A stretch of 64,000 nucleotides of DNA. Source: Terrimonas_A sp040509495. Lineage in GTDB: Bacteria > Bacteroidota > Bacteroidia > Chitinophagales > Chitinophagaceae. Position numbers and translations under genes: made by a program. Location: the NCBI GenBank assembly GCA_040509495.1, contig JBEVKW010000467.1, forward strand, positions 7,174-71,173, given 5' to 3'. This document shows, in pieces, positions 1 to 9,013 of the stretch. The notes beneath the pieces were generated by a model. The model worked only from the letters and a program-made list of their open reading frames with translations. It was not told the DNA's origin and ran no database searches. Every line of letters starts with the position of its first letter. Positions within the stretch are counted from its first letter, which is position 1.

Positions 1-1179
1 AAGCCAGATCTGCGGTTCATGCAGATCGCGATAGGACCTGTCGTCGTATTTGGAGCAAGCAATTTCCCGCTTGCGTTTTCCGTTGCGGGCGGAGATACAG
101 CATCTGCATTGGCAGCGGGCTGCCCCGTGATCGTAAAAGCACACAGTGCGCATCCCGCCACTTCAGCCATTGTTGGAAAAGCTATTCAAAAGGCTGCGAA
201 AGAAACAGGCATGCCCGATGGCGTGTTCTCTTTGTTGTATGGCGACGGGCAAACCACAGGGATACAACTTGTCAAACATCCCGCCATCAAAGCCGTTGGC
301 TTTACCGGTTCTTACAAAGCCGGAAAGGCTTTGTTCGATGCGGCTGTTGCAAGACCGACACCCATTCCTGTCTATGCGGAAATGGGCAGCACGAATCCCG
401 TATTCGTTCTCCCTGCAGCAATGAAAGAGCATGGCCGTAAGATCGCTGCCGGGTATGCCGCATCTGTTACGTTAGGGGTCGGGCAGTTTTGCACCAATCC
501 CGGGATGTTGTTCTATCAGAAAGATGACCAACCGGATTTCACCGGCTGGCTGAAAGAATCATTTGAGAATACATCCGGTGCCGTAATGCTTACTCCTGCG
601 ATGACTGCGGCGTATGCCGAGGGCGTTGAGAAAAATTTACAGATCAACGGCGTTTCCATTTTAGCGAAGGGCAGTGCACCTGAAACATCAGGCGGACATG
701 CCGCAACTCCCCTCTTATCATACACCGATAGTCAGACTTTCCAGAACAATCCCGAACTTGGAGAAGAGATATTCGGACCAGCAAGTATAGCCGTTGCAAC
801 AAACTCGAAAGAAGAGATGCTTGCCATTGCCAGCAATCTTTCCGGCCATCTTACAGCCACCATACACGGTACGGAAACCGAGTTGGTCCAATATGGAGAA
901 TTGATCAGCATACTGGAACAAAAGGCAGGACGTGTGGTGATCAACGGATTTCCAACAGGTGTGGAAGTTTGTTCAGCGATGGTGCATGGCGGACCATTTC
1001 CCGCCACAACAGATAGCCGAAGTACTTCTGTTGGAACGGCTGCCATTTACCGGTTCACACGCCCCGTCTCTTATCAGCAAATGCCACAGGCCTTATTGCC
1101 GGAAGAACTCAGCAATAAGAATTCACTGAAAATACTGCGGCTCGTCAATGGCAAACGAACTGAAAATGATATAGATTAG
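1..1179 (+). CDS. alpha-ketoglutaric semialdehyde dehydrogenase (2,5-dioxovalerate dehydrogenase), 5'-truncated
   Basis: An NAD(P)+-dependent aldehyde dehydrogenase that would oxidise 2,5-dioxopentanoate to 2-oxoglutarate, the last step of the Weimberg-type pentose route. The reading frame is open from the first base, so the gene begins upstream of the window; the visible 392 codons are the C-terminal part of a family of about 500-530 residues. The segment FGASNFPLAFSVAGGDTASA is characteristic of this subgroup. The general base Glu lies in YAEMGS (codon 127 of the visible frame) and the catalytic Cys in GQFCTNPG (codon 164), so the active site looks intact. The next gene, a sugar-acid dehydratase, begins 31 bases downstream, which suggests one operon. 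The subgroup assignment comes from remembered family sequence and the neighbours. Another semialdehyde as substrate is possible but less likely. Confidence 0.88.
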   Translation, partial: KPDLRFMQIAIGPVVVFGASNFPLAFSVAGGDTASALAAGCPVIVKAHSAHPATSAIVGKAIQKAAKETGMPDGVFSLLYGDGQTTGIQLVKHPAIKAVGFTGSYKAGKALFDAAVARPTPIPVYAEMGSTNPVFVLPAAMKEHGRKIAAGYAASVTLGVGQFCTNPGMLFYQKDDQPDFTGWLKESFENTSGAVMLTPAMTAAYAEGVEKNLQINGVSILAKGSAPETSGGHAATPLLSYTDSQTFQNNPELGEEIFGPASIAVATNSKEEMLAIASNLSGHLTATIHGTETELVQYGELISILEQKAGRVVINGFPTGVEVCSAMVHGGPFPATTDSRSTSVGTAAIYRFTRPVSYQQMPQALLPEELSNKNSLKILRLVNGKRTENDID

Positions 1180-1210
1180 TTGAACAACATTTGTTACCAA
1201 TTATAATACC

Positions 1211-2929
1211 ATGAGCAAAAGTTTAAGAAGCAGAGATTGGTTTGGCAGAAAAGACAAGGATGGAATAATATACCGTAGCTGGATGAAGAACCAGGGTATG
1301 CCGACAGATATGTTTGACGGCCGCCCGGTGATCGGCATCTGCAATACATTCAGTGAACTGACGCCATGCAACGCGCATTTTCACAGTCATGCCGAAGCAG
1401 TAAAACGCGGTGTGCTGGAAGCAGGCGGATTCCCTGTAGAATTCCCTATCATGAGTCTTGGCGAAACATTGTTAAAACCAACCGCCATGCTGTTCAGGAA
1501 CCTCGCGAGCATGGATGCGGAAGAATCCATCAGGGGCAATCCGATGGATGGTGTAGTGTTACTGACTGGTTGTGATAAAACAACACCCTCAACCGTGATG
1601 GGTGCTGCCAGTGTGGGATTGCCAACGATCGTCGTTCCGGGTGGACCGATGCTGAACGGCCGCTATAAAGGACAGACCATCGGCAGTGGCACGCATGTGT
1701 GGAAATTTGATGAAGACATGAAGACCGGCCTGATGACGCAGGAAGAATGCGAAGTAGCGGAAAGTTGCATGAGCCGCAGTATCGGGCATTGCATGACGAT
1801 GGGCACCGCTTCCACAATGGCTTGCATGGTAGAAGCATTAGGACTCACCTTAAGCGGAGCAGCAGCAATACCCGCTGCAGACTCAAGGAAGAAAGTGATG
1901 GCGCAATTGAGCGGAAGAAGAATTGTAGAAATGGTGAAAGAAGACCTGACGATCGATAAAATATTAACAAGGGAAGCATTTGAGAACGCGATTAAAGTGA
2001 ATGCAGCCGTTGGAGGATCATCCAACTTTATCATTCACCTGATGGCCATTGCCGGCAGGATCGGTGTTGACATCAGCCTGGAAGATTTTGACAGGCTCGG
2101 GAGCAAGATCCCTTTGTTATTGAACCTGATGCCATCCGGTAAATACCTGATGGAAGATTTCTACTATGCAGGCGGATTGCCGGTTATACTGGAACAACTG
2201 AAAGAAGAACTGCATAAGAATGTAATAACCGTGTCCGGAAAAAATCATCATGAAAATATTGCTGGCGCCACCGATTGTTACAACAAAGAAGTGATCGCGT
2301 CCATCGATACGCCATTCATTCCTGAAGCAGGTTGCGTGGTAGTAAAAGGAAATCTTGCATTGAACGGAGCCGTGATCAAACCTTCTGCCGCCACGCCCGC
2401 ACTGATGAAACATACCGGCCGCGCTGTGGTTTTCGAAAGCATTGAAGATTATAATGCGCGAATAGATGATCCGGCACTTGACATTGATGAAACCTGTGTA
2501 ATGGTCTTGAAATATGTTGGTCCCGTTGGTTATCCCGGCATGCCGGAAGTCGGCAATATGGCATTACCCAAAAAGATCCTGCAGAAAGGCATCAAGGACA
2601 TGGTGCGCATCAGCGATGGCCGTATGAGCGGCACCGCATATGGCACAGCCGTTCTGCACGTAGCTCCTGAAAGCGCGATCGGCGGCACTCTCGCATTGGT
2701 ACAAAATGGAGATCTCATAGAGCTGGACGTAGAGCAGCGCAAACTTCACCTGCACGTTAACGACGAAGAACTGGAAAAAAGGAAAGCAGCCTGGCTCAAA
2801 CCGAAGCCTGCAGCAGATCGGGGTTATGTAAGCCTGTACGTGCAGACAGTTATGGGAGCTGACAAAGGAGCCGACCTTGATTTTCTTCGCGGCAGCAGCG
2901 GAAGCAGGGTTTCGCGGGACTCGCATTAA
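1211..2929 (+). CDS. IlvD/Edd-family pentonate dehydratase (L-arabinonate / D-xylonate dehydratase)
   Basis: A cytoplasmic Fe-S dehydratase expected to convert L-arabinonate or D-xylonate to the 2-keto-3-deoxy acid. Its 572 residues match the sugar-acid branch of the IlvD/Edd family in length. The three cluster cysteines of this branch are visible as C53 (TPCN), C121 (TGCDK) and C194 (GHCMTMG), and the SGAAAIPAADSRK stretch of the family is present. It sits between a ketoglutaric semialdehyde dehydrogenase and an FAH-type ketodeoxypentonate dehydratase, which points to a pentonate rather than to dihydroxyacid or 6-phosphogluconate substrates. The sequence alone does not tell arabinonate from xylonate. 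The extreme C-terminus is Ser-rich and probably flexible. Confidence 0.88.
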   Translation: MSKSLRSRDWFGRKDKDGIIYRSWMKNQGMPTDMFDGRPVIGICNTFSELTPCNAHFHSHAEAVKRGVLEAGGFPVEFPIMSLGETLLKPTAMLFRNLASMDAEESIRGNPMDGVVLLTGCDKTTPSTVMGAASVGLPTIVVPGGPMLNGRYKGQTIGSGTHVWKFDEDMKTGLMTQEECEVAESCMSRSIGHCMTMGTASTMACMVEALGLTLSGAAAIPAADSRKKVMAQLSGRRIVEMVKEDLTIDKILTREAFENAIKVNAAVGGSSNFIIHLMAIAGRIGVDISLEDFDRLGSKIPLLLNLMPSGKYLMEDFYYAGGLPVILEQLKEELHKNVITVSGKNHHENIAGATDCYNKEVIASIDTPFIPEAGCVVVKGNLALNGAVIKPSAATPALMKHTGRAVVFESIEDYNARIDDPALDIDETCVMVLKYVGPVGYPGMPEVGNMALPKKILQKGIKDMVRISDGRMSGTAYGTAVLHVAPESAIGGTLALVQNGDLIELDVEQRKLHLHVNDEELEKRKAAWLKPKPAADRGYVSLYVQTVMGADKGADLDFLRGSSGSRVSRDSH

Positions 2930-3118
2930 CGGGTTGCCGGGGTTCAATAGGACAATATTTACTAAACTATCCGCAAATGTCGATGTTCAATATTTTCATA
3001 TTACAGGTTAAGGAAACCTATGGAACCTTTGGAACTTATGGGACCTATGGAACCCTCAAGCCTTCCTCACAACAACAAAACGGCATTATCTTTTCTCAAC
3101 CCTTCCTAAATTAAAAAA
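2930..3118. repeat. intergenic region with a 9-bp tandem repeat (3017-3054)
   Basis: This 189-base gap separates two genes of the pentonate pathway. At 3017-3052 lie four consecutive 9-base units, CCTATGGAA, CCTTTGGAA, CTTATGGGA and CCTATGGAA, followed by a partial unit. The array ends about 65 bases before the downstream start codon, so it lies in the leader or promoter region of the FAH-family gene. Units one and four are identical. No terminator hairpin was found in the gap. Confidence 0.75.
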
Positions 3119-3949
3119 ATGAAATTATACAACACCCGCGAAGGCATTGTCATTGAAAAAGATCAGCAATTATATCTTGTCACAACAGAACAATGGGATT
3201 CGTTTATCAATCAGGATGATGTATTGGAGAAGGCCAATGCATTGATCAAAGAACTTTCTCCGGTGCCAGCCCTCCCGATCAGTAAAACCCTGGCTCCTAT
3301 TGGAAACAACCAGGAATTGTGGGCCTGCGGCGTTACGTATTACAGAAGCATGGTCGGCCGGCAGGAAGAAAGCAAAGCTGCTGGCGGTGCCGATTTTTAT
3401 GCAAAAGTGTATGAAGCGGAACGGCCTGAATGTTTTTTCAAAAGCACACCATCACGGGTAGCCGGCAATGGCGGATTGGTGAGGATCAGGAAAGACAGCA
3501 CCTGGGATGTGCCGGAGCCGGAACTGACACTGGTGGTCACCTCTTCCGGAAAGATCATTGGATATACGATCGGAAATGATATGAGCAGCCGCAGCATCGA
3601 AGGTGAAAATCCACTTTATCTTCCACAGGCAAAGACATATGATGGTTGCGCTGCACTGGGACCCTGTGTTTATCTCACAGATAAGCCGCTTGATCCATCA
3701 ACCAGCATTCATTTGACCATCAAACGTGATGGAACGATTGCGTTTAATGCCAGCATAGCGATCAGCCAGATGAAAAGAACACCCGAGGAGTTGGTCTCGT
3801 TTATTTTCCGGGAATGTAGTTTTCCGTATGGGTGTTTGATCATGACAGGGACGGGTATTGTGCCGGGAAGTGATTTTACGTTGAGATCCGGGGATGAGAT
3901 TGCCATTGCGATAGATGGGATTGGAGAGTTGGTTAATACTGTTGAATAG
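3119..3949 (+). CDS. FAH-family 2-keto-3-deoxy-pentonate dehydratase (KdaD/XylX type)
   Basis: Predicted cytoplasmic enzyme that dehydrates 2-keto-3-deoxy-D-xylonate or L-arabinonate to alpha-ketoglutaric semialdehyde. It is a 276-residue fumarylacetoacetase-fold protein. The metal ligands of the fold are visible as E133 and E135 (VPEPEL) and D154 (IGNDMSSR), followed by ENPLYLPQAKTYDG with a conserved Lys at 172. The stretches ELWACGVTY, EESKAAGGADFY and AERPECFFK are typical of the XylX/KdaD branch as I know it. The start was chosen for its A-rich, Bacteroidota-like leader. The product fits the semialdehyde dehydrogenase encoded upstream. A 2,4-diketo-3-deoxyacid hydrolase of the same fold is the main alternative, but its usual dehydrogenase partner is not seen. 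Confidence 0.82.
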   Translation: MKLYNTREGIVIEKDQQLYLVTTEQWDSFINQDDVLEKANALIKELSPVPALPISKTLAPIGNNQELWACGVTYYRSMVGRQEESKAAGGADFYAKVYEAERPECFFKSTPSRVAGNGGLVRIRKDSTWDVPEPELTLVVTSSGKIIGYTIGNDMSSRSIEGENPLYLPQAKTYDGCAALGPCVYLTDKPLDPSTSIHLTIKRDGTIAFNASIAISQMKRTPEELVSFIFRECSFPYGCLIMTGTGIVPGSDFTLRSGDEIAIAIDGIGELVNTVE

Positions 3950-3963
3950 CTTGATAAAGGTGC

Positions 3964-4062
3964 GGCGTGGGGTTCCCGCAGATTACGCAGATCAGGGCGC
4001 TGATACGAAGATTAGTTTTTGATAGCAGAAAGCGCTCTGCAAAATCCGCAGGAACCTAAGCC
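3964..4062. repeat. dispersed inverted-repeat element, copy 1
   Basis: An imperfect inverted repeat fills the gap between the FAH-family gene and the permease. The left arm at 3971-3992 (GGTTCCCGCAGATTACGCAG and two more bases) pairs with the right arm at 4035-4056 at 17 of 22 positions. Outer bases resembling GGCGT and its complement extend the similarity. The interior at 4002-4040 aligns without gaps to 50215-50253 at 30 of 39 positions, so these two elements are homologous. Confidence 0.7.
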
Positions 4063-4088
4063 AGGCATTCATACATCAAATCACCATC

Positions 4089-5399
4089 ATGGAATTACTT
4101 GTCATATTATGCGCCGTATGCCTCCAGATCTTTCTGACATACAAAAAACTTGCACCATTCCTGTCATTGCTGATCATTTCCATCTTTGCAGGTTTCTTAT
4201 TAGGAATGACACCTGCGCAGATCATCCAATCGTTTGAGAAAGGCGTGGGTAACACCATGGGCGGACTCGCGCTCGTCATCTTCCTCGGTGCTGTACTGGG
4301 AAAGATCCTCGAAAGCGGTGGTGCCACCGGGAAGATCGCATCCACGCTGATCGATGCATTCGGAGAACGGCGGATCCAATGGGCCGTTATGCTTACCGGC
4401 TTCCTGATCGGCATCCCGCTTTATTACAATGCCGGCTTTGTGATACTCGTGCCGCTGGTGTTTTCCATTTCAAGAAAGGCGAACCTTCCGTTATTATACG
4501 TTGCCATCCCCATGGCCGCTTCATTATCCACCACACACTGCTTTCTTCCTCCCCACCCCAGTCCTATCTTCCTGGCAAATGCATTCCACGCTGGTATTGG
4601 TAAAACGCTGGTGTTAGGACTGATCATTACCATACCAACGGTGATCATTGCCGGTCCGTTGCTGGGAAGGATCCTGAAAAACGTAGCATCTTCTTCCACC
4701 ACGTCCTTTTTTACGGCAACCGAAGATCCTTCCAGGCCAACACCTGCCGCTGTGCCAAGCTTCCTGATCGGTCTTTTACCGGTGATACTGATCGCGATCG
4801 CAGTCATTGCAGAAGCTGTTTTACCAGGATCTTCCGTCAATACGATCGCACAATTCATCGGAAATCCCGTGATCGCTTTGCTGATCGCCGCGCTGGTGGC
4901 GATCTGGTATTTCGGCATAAGAGCTGGTCAGGGAATGGACGCCACGATGAAGTGGCTGAATGAGGCAATAGCAGGAATTGCGGGCATTGTGCTGATCATT
5001 ACCTGCGGCGGGGTGTTCAAACAGATCTTGCAGGATAGCGGAACGGACGAACATATTGCCGCGATCAGCAGCCAGTGGCAAATGCCACCGCTGGTTTTCG
5101 GGTGGATGATCACGGCCTTGCTCAGGGTATCTATTGGGTCGGCAACGGTTGCCGGCATCACGGCTGCAGGCGTGGTCAGTCCGCTGGTCGCATCCGGAGC
5201 AGTCTCGCCCGAGTTGATGGTACTGGCAGTGGGAACCGGAAGCGTATTCGGATCGCATGTAAACGATTCGGGCTTTTGGATGTTCAAGGAGTTTTTTAGA
5301 CTATCGCTGAAACAGACCTTTCTTTCCTGGTCGGTGATGGAAACACTGATCTCGATACTGGGTTTGGCGGGAGTGCTGATACTTGACATGTTCGTTTAG
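4089..5399 (+). CDS. GntP-family sugar-acid:H+ symporter
   Basis: A 436-residue, very hydrophobic inner-membrane protein with about a dozen predicted transmembrane segments. The family signature around PLYYNAGFVILVPLVF, the THCFLPPHPSP motif (about residues 150-160) and the HVNDSGFW motif near the C-terminus identify the gluconate permease (GntP) family. Family members import gluconate and related aldonates. Next to pentonate-degrading enzymes, a pentonate or uronate-derived acid is the likely substrate, which is an inference. It is the last + strand gene of this cluster and converges on the GH29 gene 54 bases away. No clear terminator hairpin is visible between them. Confidence 0.87.
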   Translation: MELLVILCAVCLQIFLTYKKLAPFLSLLIISIFAGFLLGMTPAQIIQSFEKGVGNTMGGLALVIFLGAVLGKILESGGATGKIASTLIDAFGERRIQWAVMLTGFLIGIPLYYNAGFVILVPLVFSISRKANLPLLYVAIPMAASLSTTHCFLPPHPSPIFLANAFHAGIGKTLVLGLIITIPTVIIAGPLLGRILKNVASSSTTSFFTATEDPSRPTPAAVPSFLIGLLPVILIAIAVIAEAVLPGSSVNTIAQFIGNPVIALLIAALVAIWYFGIRAGQGMDATMKWLNEAIAGIAGIVLIITCGGVFKQILQDSGTDEHIAAISSQWQMPPLVFGWMITALLRVSIGSATVAGITAAGVVSPLVASGAVSPELMVLAVGTGSVFGSHVNDSGFWMFKEFFRLSLKQTFLSWSVMETLISILGLAGVLILDMFV

Positions 5400-5453
5400 C
5401 AGGAAGCTCAGCTTAATAGTTCAACCGGTGTGATGGGCTCCCGTCTTCCGCCT

Positions 5454-7088
5454 TTATAGATAAACCTTAAATACAGCCGCTATCTCATCAGGAATGGTCG
5501 TTGGCTTTATGATCTCCAATCCTCCGGCCTGTTGTTTCCAGCTTAGCTTCACCCTGCTGCCCAATAATTCTACCTTTTTAATTTTCATTCCGGGACTTAA
5601 GGACGTTCCGAGATTTTTAATGATGATGTTTTCATCAGGCTTACCCATCAGCGTCACATACAGGATTTTTCCTTTTTGGTTGAACCTGATATCCTTCGCG
5701 GTGAATTTAATTTTGCCTTCATTAAAACCCTGTGCGTTGATTGGATTGGCAGCTTCAACCGAAGGTCCCTCGCCAAAAACTTTCCAGGGTCTTGTATCGA
5801 AAATACTTTCCTTATTGATCTCCATCCAGGCAGCAATATCCTCCAATACAGCGATCTCTTTATCATCGATCGATCCATCTCCACGGACAGGAATATTTAA
5901 AAGCAGGTTACCATTTTTACTGATCACATCCACCAGCATATGAATAACGCTTTTCCCGGTCTTATACCGGTTGTTTTCGTACACTGCATCATTATAATGC
6001 CAGTCGCCGATACAGGTGCAGGTCTGCCAGGGAAGTTCCTGGATCTTATCCGGAGCGCCGCGTTCAACATCCCAAACCAGACATTCTTTTTGTTCTGCCG
6101 TTAAGATCTTTCCAAACAGTACGGCATCCAGTTTCCCTTTATGAGAAGCCATATTGCTGTTATAAAAGTGTGCCGCGATCTTGAGTCCTGCATCGCTGAC
6201 AGGGTACAGAGGCAAAGCGGTGTCATCAAAATATAATAGTTCCGGCTTGAAACGGTTGATCATATCAATCGTTCTGTTATAGAATTTTTCGCAGTATTCA
6301 ACGGATGGAACAGACACGCCATTTCCCCAATCCCACTGGCTATGTATTTTGCCAGTGTGCTCACTACCCTGGCTGAGCGGGTGGTTTTGTGCATACAGTG
6401 CCTGCGGGTCCAGGCCTTCCCACCATGTTCCCTTGCCATCCGCTTCTGTCAATTTCCCATCATACGGCACTCCTTTGAACGGCCCGGCGGTATCTGAACG
6501 TTGTGCGGTTTCAAACCATGACCATGCATGTGCGGCATGCACACTCAGACCGAGCGGCAGGTTGTATTTTTTTGCCGCTTTTGCCCAACCATCCAGGATA
6601 TCCTTTTGCGGTCCCACCTTCACTGCATTCCATTCCTGGTACTTGCTATCCCACAGATCAAGGTTATCATGATGATTGGCCATTGCAAAAAAATACTGCG
6701 CTCCTGCCCTTTTGTATAATGCTACGAGTTTTTCCGGATCCCATTTATCAGCCTTCCAGCTGTGGATCACTTCTTTAAAACCGGCTTTCGAGGGATGCCC
6801 GTAATTCTTCACATGCCAGTTGTATTGCGCACTGCCTTCATTGTACATAAATCGCGCATACCAATCGCCCTGGCCGGGCTGACACTGTGGCCCCCAATGC
6901 GCCCAGATGCCAAACTTGGCATTACGATACCATTCCGGCACTTTGTATTGCTTAAGGGACTGCCAGTTTGGTTGAAATTTACCGGGGGCAACCGGCTCTG
7001 CATCCGGACCAACCGGCGATACAAATTTCTCTTGTGCGGCAAGCGAACATTGTAAAAATGTTGCCGCAATCAGCAGCTTATGCTTCAT
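5454..7088 (-). CDS. GH29 alpha-L-fucosidase family enzyme, secreted
   Basis: Predicted exo-acting retaining glycosidase that removes terminal alpha-L-fucosyl (or related) residues. The 544 residues start with a Sec signal peptide ending near CSLAAQ. The GH29 signature is seen as WYRNAKFGIWAHWGP (about residues 53-67), the HHDNLDLW segment (about 139-146) and LLYFDDT, whose Asp288 aligns with the family nucleophile. The C-terminal part is a beta-sandwich region. The gene is monocistronic, convergent with the permease gene and divergent from a LacI-type regulator. Its position beside that regulator suggests local control, which is an inference. Fucosylated xyloglucan or pectin and complex xylan are all conceivable targets. 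Confidence 0.85.
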   Translation of the reverse strand: MKHKLLIAATFLQCSLAAQEKFVSPVGPDAEPVAPGKFQPNWQSLKQYKVPEWYRNAKFGIWAHWGPQCQPGQGDWYARFMYNEGSAQYNWHVKNYGHPSKAGFKEVIHSWKADKWDPEKLVALYKRAGAQYFFAMANHHDNLDLWDSKYQEWNAVKVGPQKDILDGWAKAAKKYNLPLGLSVHAAHAWSWFETAQRSDTAGPFKGVPYDGKLTEADGKGTWWEGLDPQALYAQNHPLSQGSEHTGKIHSQWDWGNGVSVPSVEYCEKFYNRTIDMINRFKPELLYFDDTALPLYPVSDAGLKIAAHFYNSNMASHKGKLDAVLFGKILTAEQKECLVWDVERGAPDKIQELPWQTCTCIGDWHYNDAVYENNRYKTGKSVIHMLVDVISKNGNLLLNIPVRGDGSIDDKEIAVLEDIAAWMEINKESIFDTRPWKVFGEGPSVEAANPINAQGFNEGKIKFTAKDIRFNQKGKILYVTLMGKPDENIIIKNLGTSLSPGMKIKKVELLGSRVKLSWKQQAGGLEIIKPTTIPDEIAAVFKVYL

Positions 7089-7251
7089 AACGATATCTTT
7101 TAAAAGTCGGATGATTGGGAGAACACCTGTCTTTCACACAGGTTGAAGGCTTCACCGCAGACCGCAAAGCCTTTCCATAATTGACATGATAACACACATC
7201 CCTGAGAGCAATGAAGATACTGACAGCAGCCAATATAATGCTACAATGAAT

Positions 7252-7268
7252 TGACTTAAGATAAGTCA
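7252..7268. promoter_or_regulatory. perfect 7-bp inverted repeat in the GH29/LacI divergent region
   Basis: TGACTTA and TAAGTCA flank three bases (AGA). The palindrome lies about 165 bases upstream of the GH29 start and about 310 upstream of the regulator start, in an otherwise gene-free stretch from 7089 to 7580. It could be a protein-binding site. No second copy was noticed in the window. Confidence 0.35.
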
Positions 7269-7455
7269 GACGTGAGAAATAACATTCAAGCGCCGATGCG
7301 GGTTGACCTGCTTTACACATTTCCATCTACAGGCATAGGCATCAAACATTCATCACCTGCCAAAACGATGAACGCAATCTGGCAGGCGAACTGTTAAGAA
7401 TATTGATAATCAATATCGAATTGTTCAGTTTACGTTTGTCGCGGGTCTCCTTTTA

Positions 7456-7504
7456 GACATTTGTGTAGTTTATTTTGACAAATGTGCCATATAACCGTTT
7501 GGCC
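7456..7504. promoter_or_regulatory. palindrome ACATTTGT-N13-ACAAATGT and an adjacent CG-centred operator-like site
   Basis: ACATTTGT (7457-7464) and ACAAATGT (7478-7485) form a perfect inverted repeat 96 bases upstream of the LacI-type gene. Immediately after it, 7489-7504 reads ATATAACCGTTTGGCC, whose AACCGTTT core around a central CG matches the weaker operator-like sites at 49945 and 63845. Both signals lie where a promoter for the regulator gene would be expected, so autoregulation is plausible. I could not fit a confident Bacteroidota -33/-7 pair here. Confidence 0.4.
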
Positions 7505-7580
7505 AACACCTAGCTTTATTCGTTGTGTATCCCCTTATGCCGTCCCTTAATCCGGTTTTAACCAAGCTTGCTGAAACAAT

Positions 7581-8606
7581 ATGAAGAGAGAGATCACTAT
7601 ATACGATATCGCGAAGGAACTAAATGTATCATCGTCTACAGTTAGCCGTGCCTTGCAGGATCATCCCGAGATAAGTCAGAAAACGATCAGCAAAGTGAAA
7701 GACACGGCTGAAAAGCTGGGTTACCGCCATAACACCTTTGCCAGCAACCTCCGCACCCGCAAAACTTACACTATTGGTGTGCTGGTGCATGAACTGCAGA
7801 GTAACTTCATGGTCTCGGTTCTCGCCGGTATAGAGAAAGTAACGTCCGAAGCAGGGTATGACCTGATCATTGCCCATTCTTCGGAAAGCTTCGACAAAGA
7901 GGCCGCCAATGCAAAAAATCTTTTCCATAAGCGGGTGGACGGACTGTTTGTGTCATTGTCTCTTCAAACGACCAACCTTAAACATTTCAAAGCATTCCAG
8001 GATAAAAATATCCCGATCATGTTTTTTGACCGGGTGGATGAAAACTCCGACGCCACCAAAATCGTGATCGATAATTACCGGTGTGGCTACCAGGCGACCT
8101 CCCACCTGATCGAGCAGGGGTGCAAACGGATAGTAATGGTAACTTCCGACCTGCGCCGGAATGTTTATGCCCAACGGCACAAAGGCTACCAGGACGCTTT
8201 ATTCGACCATAAGATCGCCTACGACAGCGACCTCGTCCTGATCAAAGATCTTAGCGAAGAAGGCGGCAGAACTTCCGCTTTGGAAATCCTTAAAAAGACA
8301 CCTTTCCCGGATGGCGCATTTATTACCAATGATTTCACAGCGGCTGTTTGTCTGCAAACACTCAAAGAGCATGGGGTACGGATTCCGGAAGATATAGCGA
8401 TCGTCGGCTTCAACAACGACAAGATCTGCAAGTTCGTAGACCCTAATCTTACGACGATCAACTACCCGGGGTTTGATATGGGGGTCATTGCCGCCAAAAA
8501 CATGATCCAGCATCTCGAAGGCAAATCCGCCATCGATACTACCAGCAAAATCGTTATCCATTCAGAGCTTATTGTAAGAGAGTCAAGTCGCCGGAAGAAG
8601 GGTTGA
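7581..8606 (+). CDS. LacI-family transcriptional regulator (paralogue 1)
   Basis: A 341-residue DNA-binding repressor-type protein. The N-terminal LacI helix-turn-helix (residues 4-24, TIYDIAKELNVSSSTVSRAL) is followed by the hinge helix region and a periplasmic-binding-protein-like ligand domain (about 60-335) with FDRVDENSD and AIVGFNND family segments. It is clearly paralogous to the regulator at 14817 throughout its length. It is transcribed away from GH29 and ends 675 bases before the stop of the SusD gene. The effector is unknown; a pentose, an oligosaccharide or a sugar acid is a reasonable guess from context. Confidence 0.92.
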   Translation: MKREITIYDIAKELNVSSSTVSRALQDHPEISQKTISKVKDTAEKLGYRHNTFASNLRTRKTYTIGVLVHELQSNFMVSVLAGIEKVTSEAGYDLIIAHSSESFDKEAANAKNLFHKRVDGLFVSLSLQTTNLKHFKAFQDKNIPIMFFDRVDENSDATKIVIDNYRCGYQATSHLIEQGCKRIVMVTSDLRRNVYAQRHKGYQDALFDHKIAYDSDLVLIKDLSEEGGRTSALEILKKTPFPDGAFITNDFTAAVCLQTLKEHGVRIPEDIAIVGFNNDKICKFVDPNLTTINYPGFDMGVIAAKNMIQHLEGKSAIDTTSKIVIHSELIVRESSRRKKG

Positions 8607-8790
8607 TAAGCCGCTTACTGCAGCCTCAGGGTTCCCGCCGATTTATGTTCACCACCTTTATGACGGATTGTTACACAACCTGCTCTTTTCACCGCGCTGG
8701 AAGCGGCAAGTCATTTTGACATTTGCAATGAGAAGGTTCGGTTGGAGCGATGACCAGGTATTAAACGACCGGGGGCATTTTCCTGACCGC

Positions 8791-8829
8791 TTCTTGTTCG
8801 ACGTTAGTTCGTTTCTTGTTCGACGTTAG
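8791..8829. repeat. direct repeat of 17 bases with 22-base period
   Basis: TTCTTGTTCGACGTTAG occurs at 8791-8807 and again at 8813-8829, separated by TTCGT. The two copies are identical. No further copies flank them, so this is not a CRISPR array. It lies about 185 bases after the stop of the LacI-type gene. Confidence 0.7.
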
Positions 8830-9013
8830 CAGGGGATAATAAACTGACCGTACGAGATAATTCTAGCGCATTCAGGAGTCAAAAAAGGAAGGAAGAAAGG
8901 CGACAGGTTGACAGTTTTCGGCAAACCTGCTCCATTTAAATCTGTTTTAGCCATCCGTTTATTGCTTCCCTAACCTGTTCTTCAATGATGCCGGTGTGCC
9001 GGCGCAAAAAAAA

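Noticed and set aside
3119..3949. FAH-family gene as a 2,4-diketo-3-deoxyfuconate/rhamnonate hydrolase of a fucose pathway
   Set aside because: The GH29 and GH95 genes made this attractive, but the neighbouring semialdehyde dehydrogenase fits the pentonate route and the ketodeoxyacid dehydrogenase needed for the fucose route is not seen.
8791..8829. Possible CRISPR-like array
   Set aside because: There are only two repeat copies with a 5-base spacer, no further units and no cas genes in the window.
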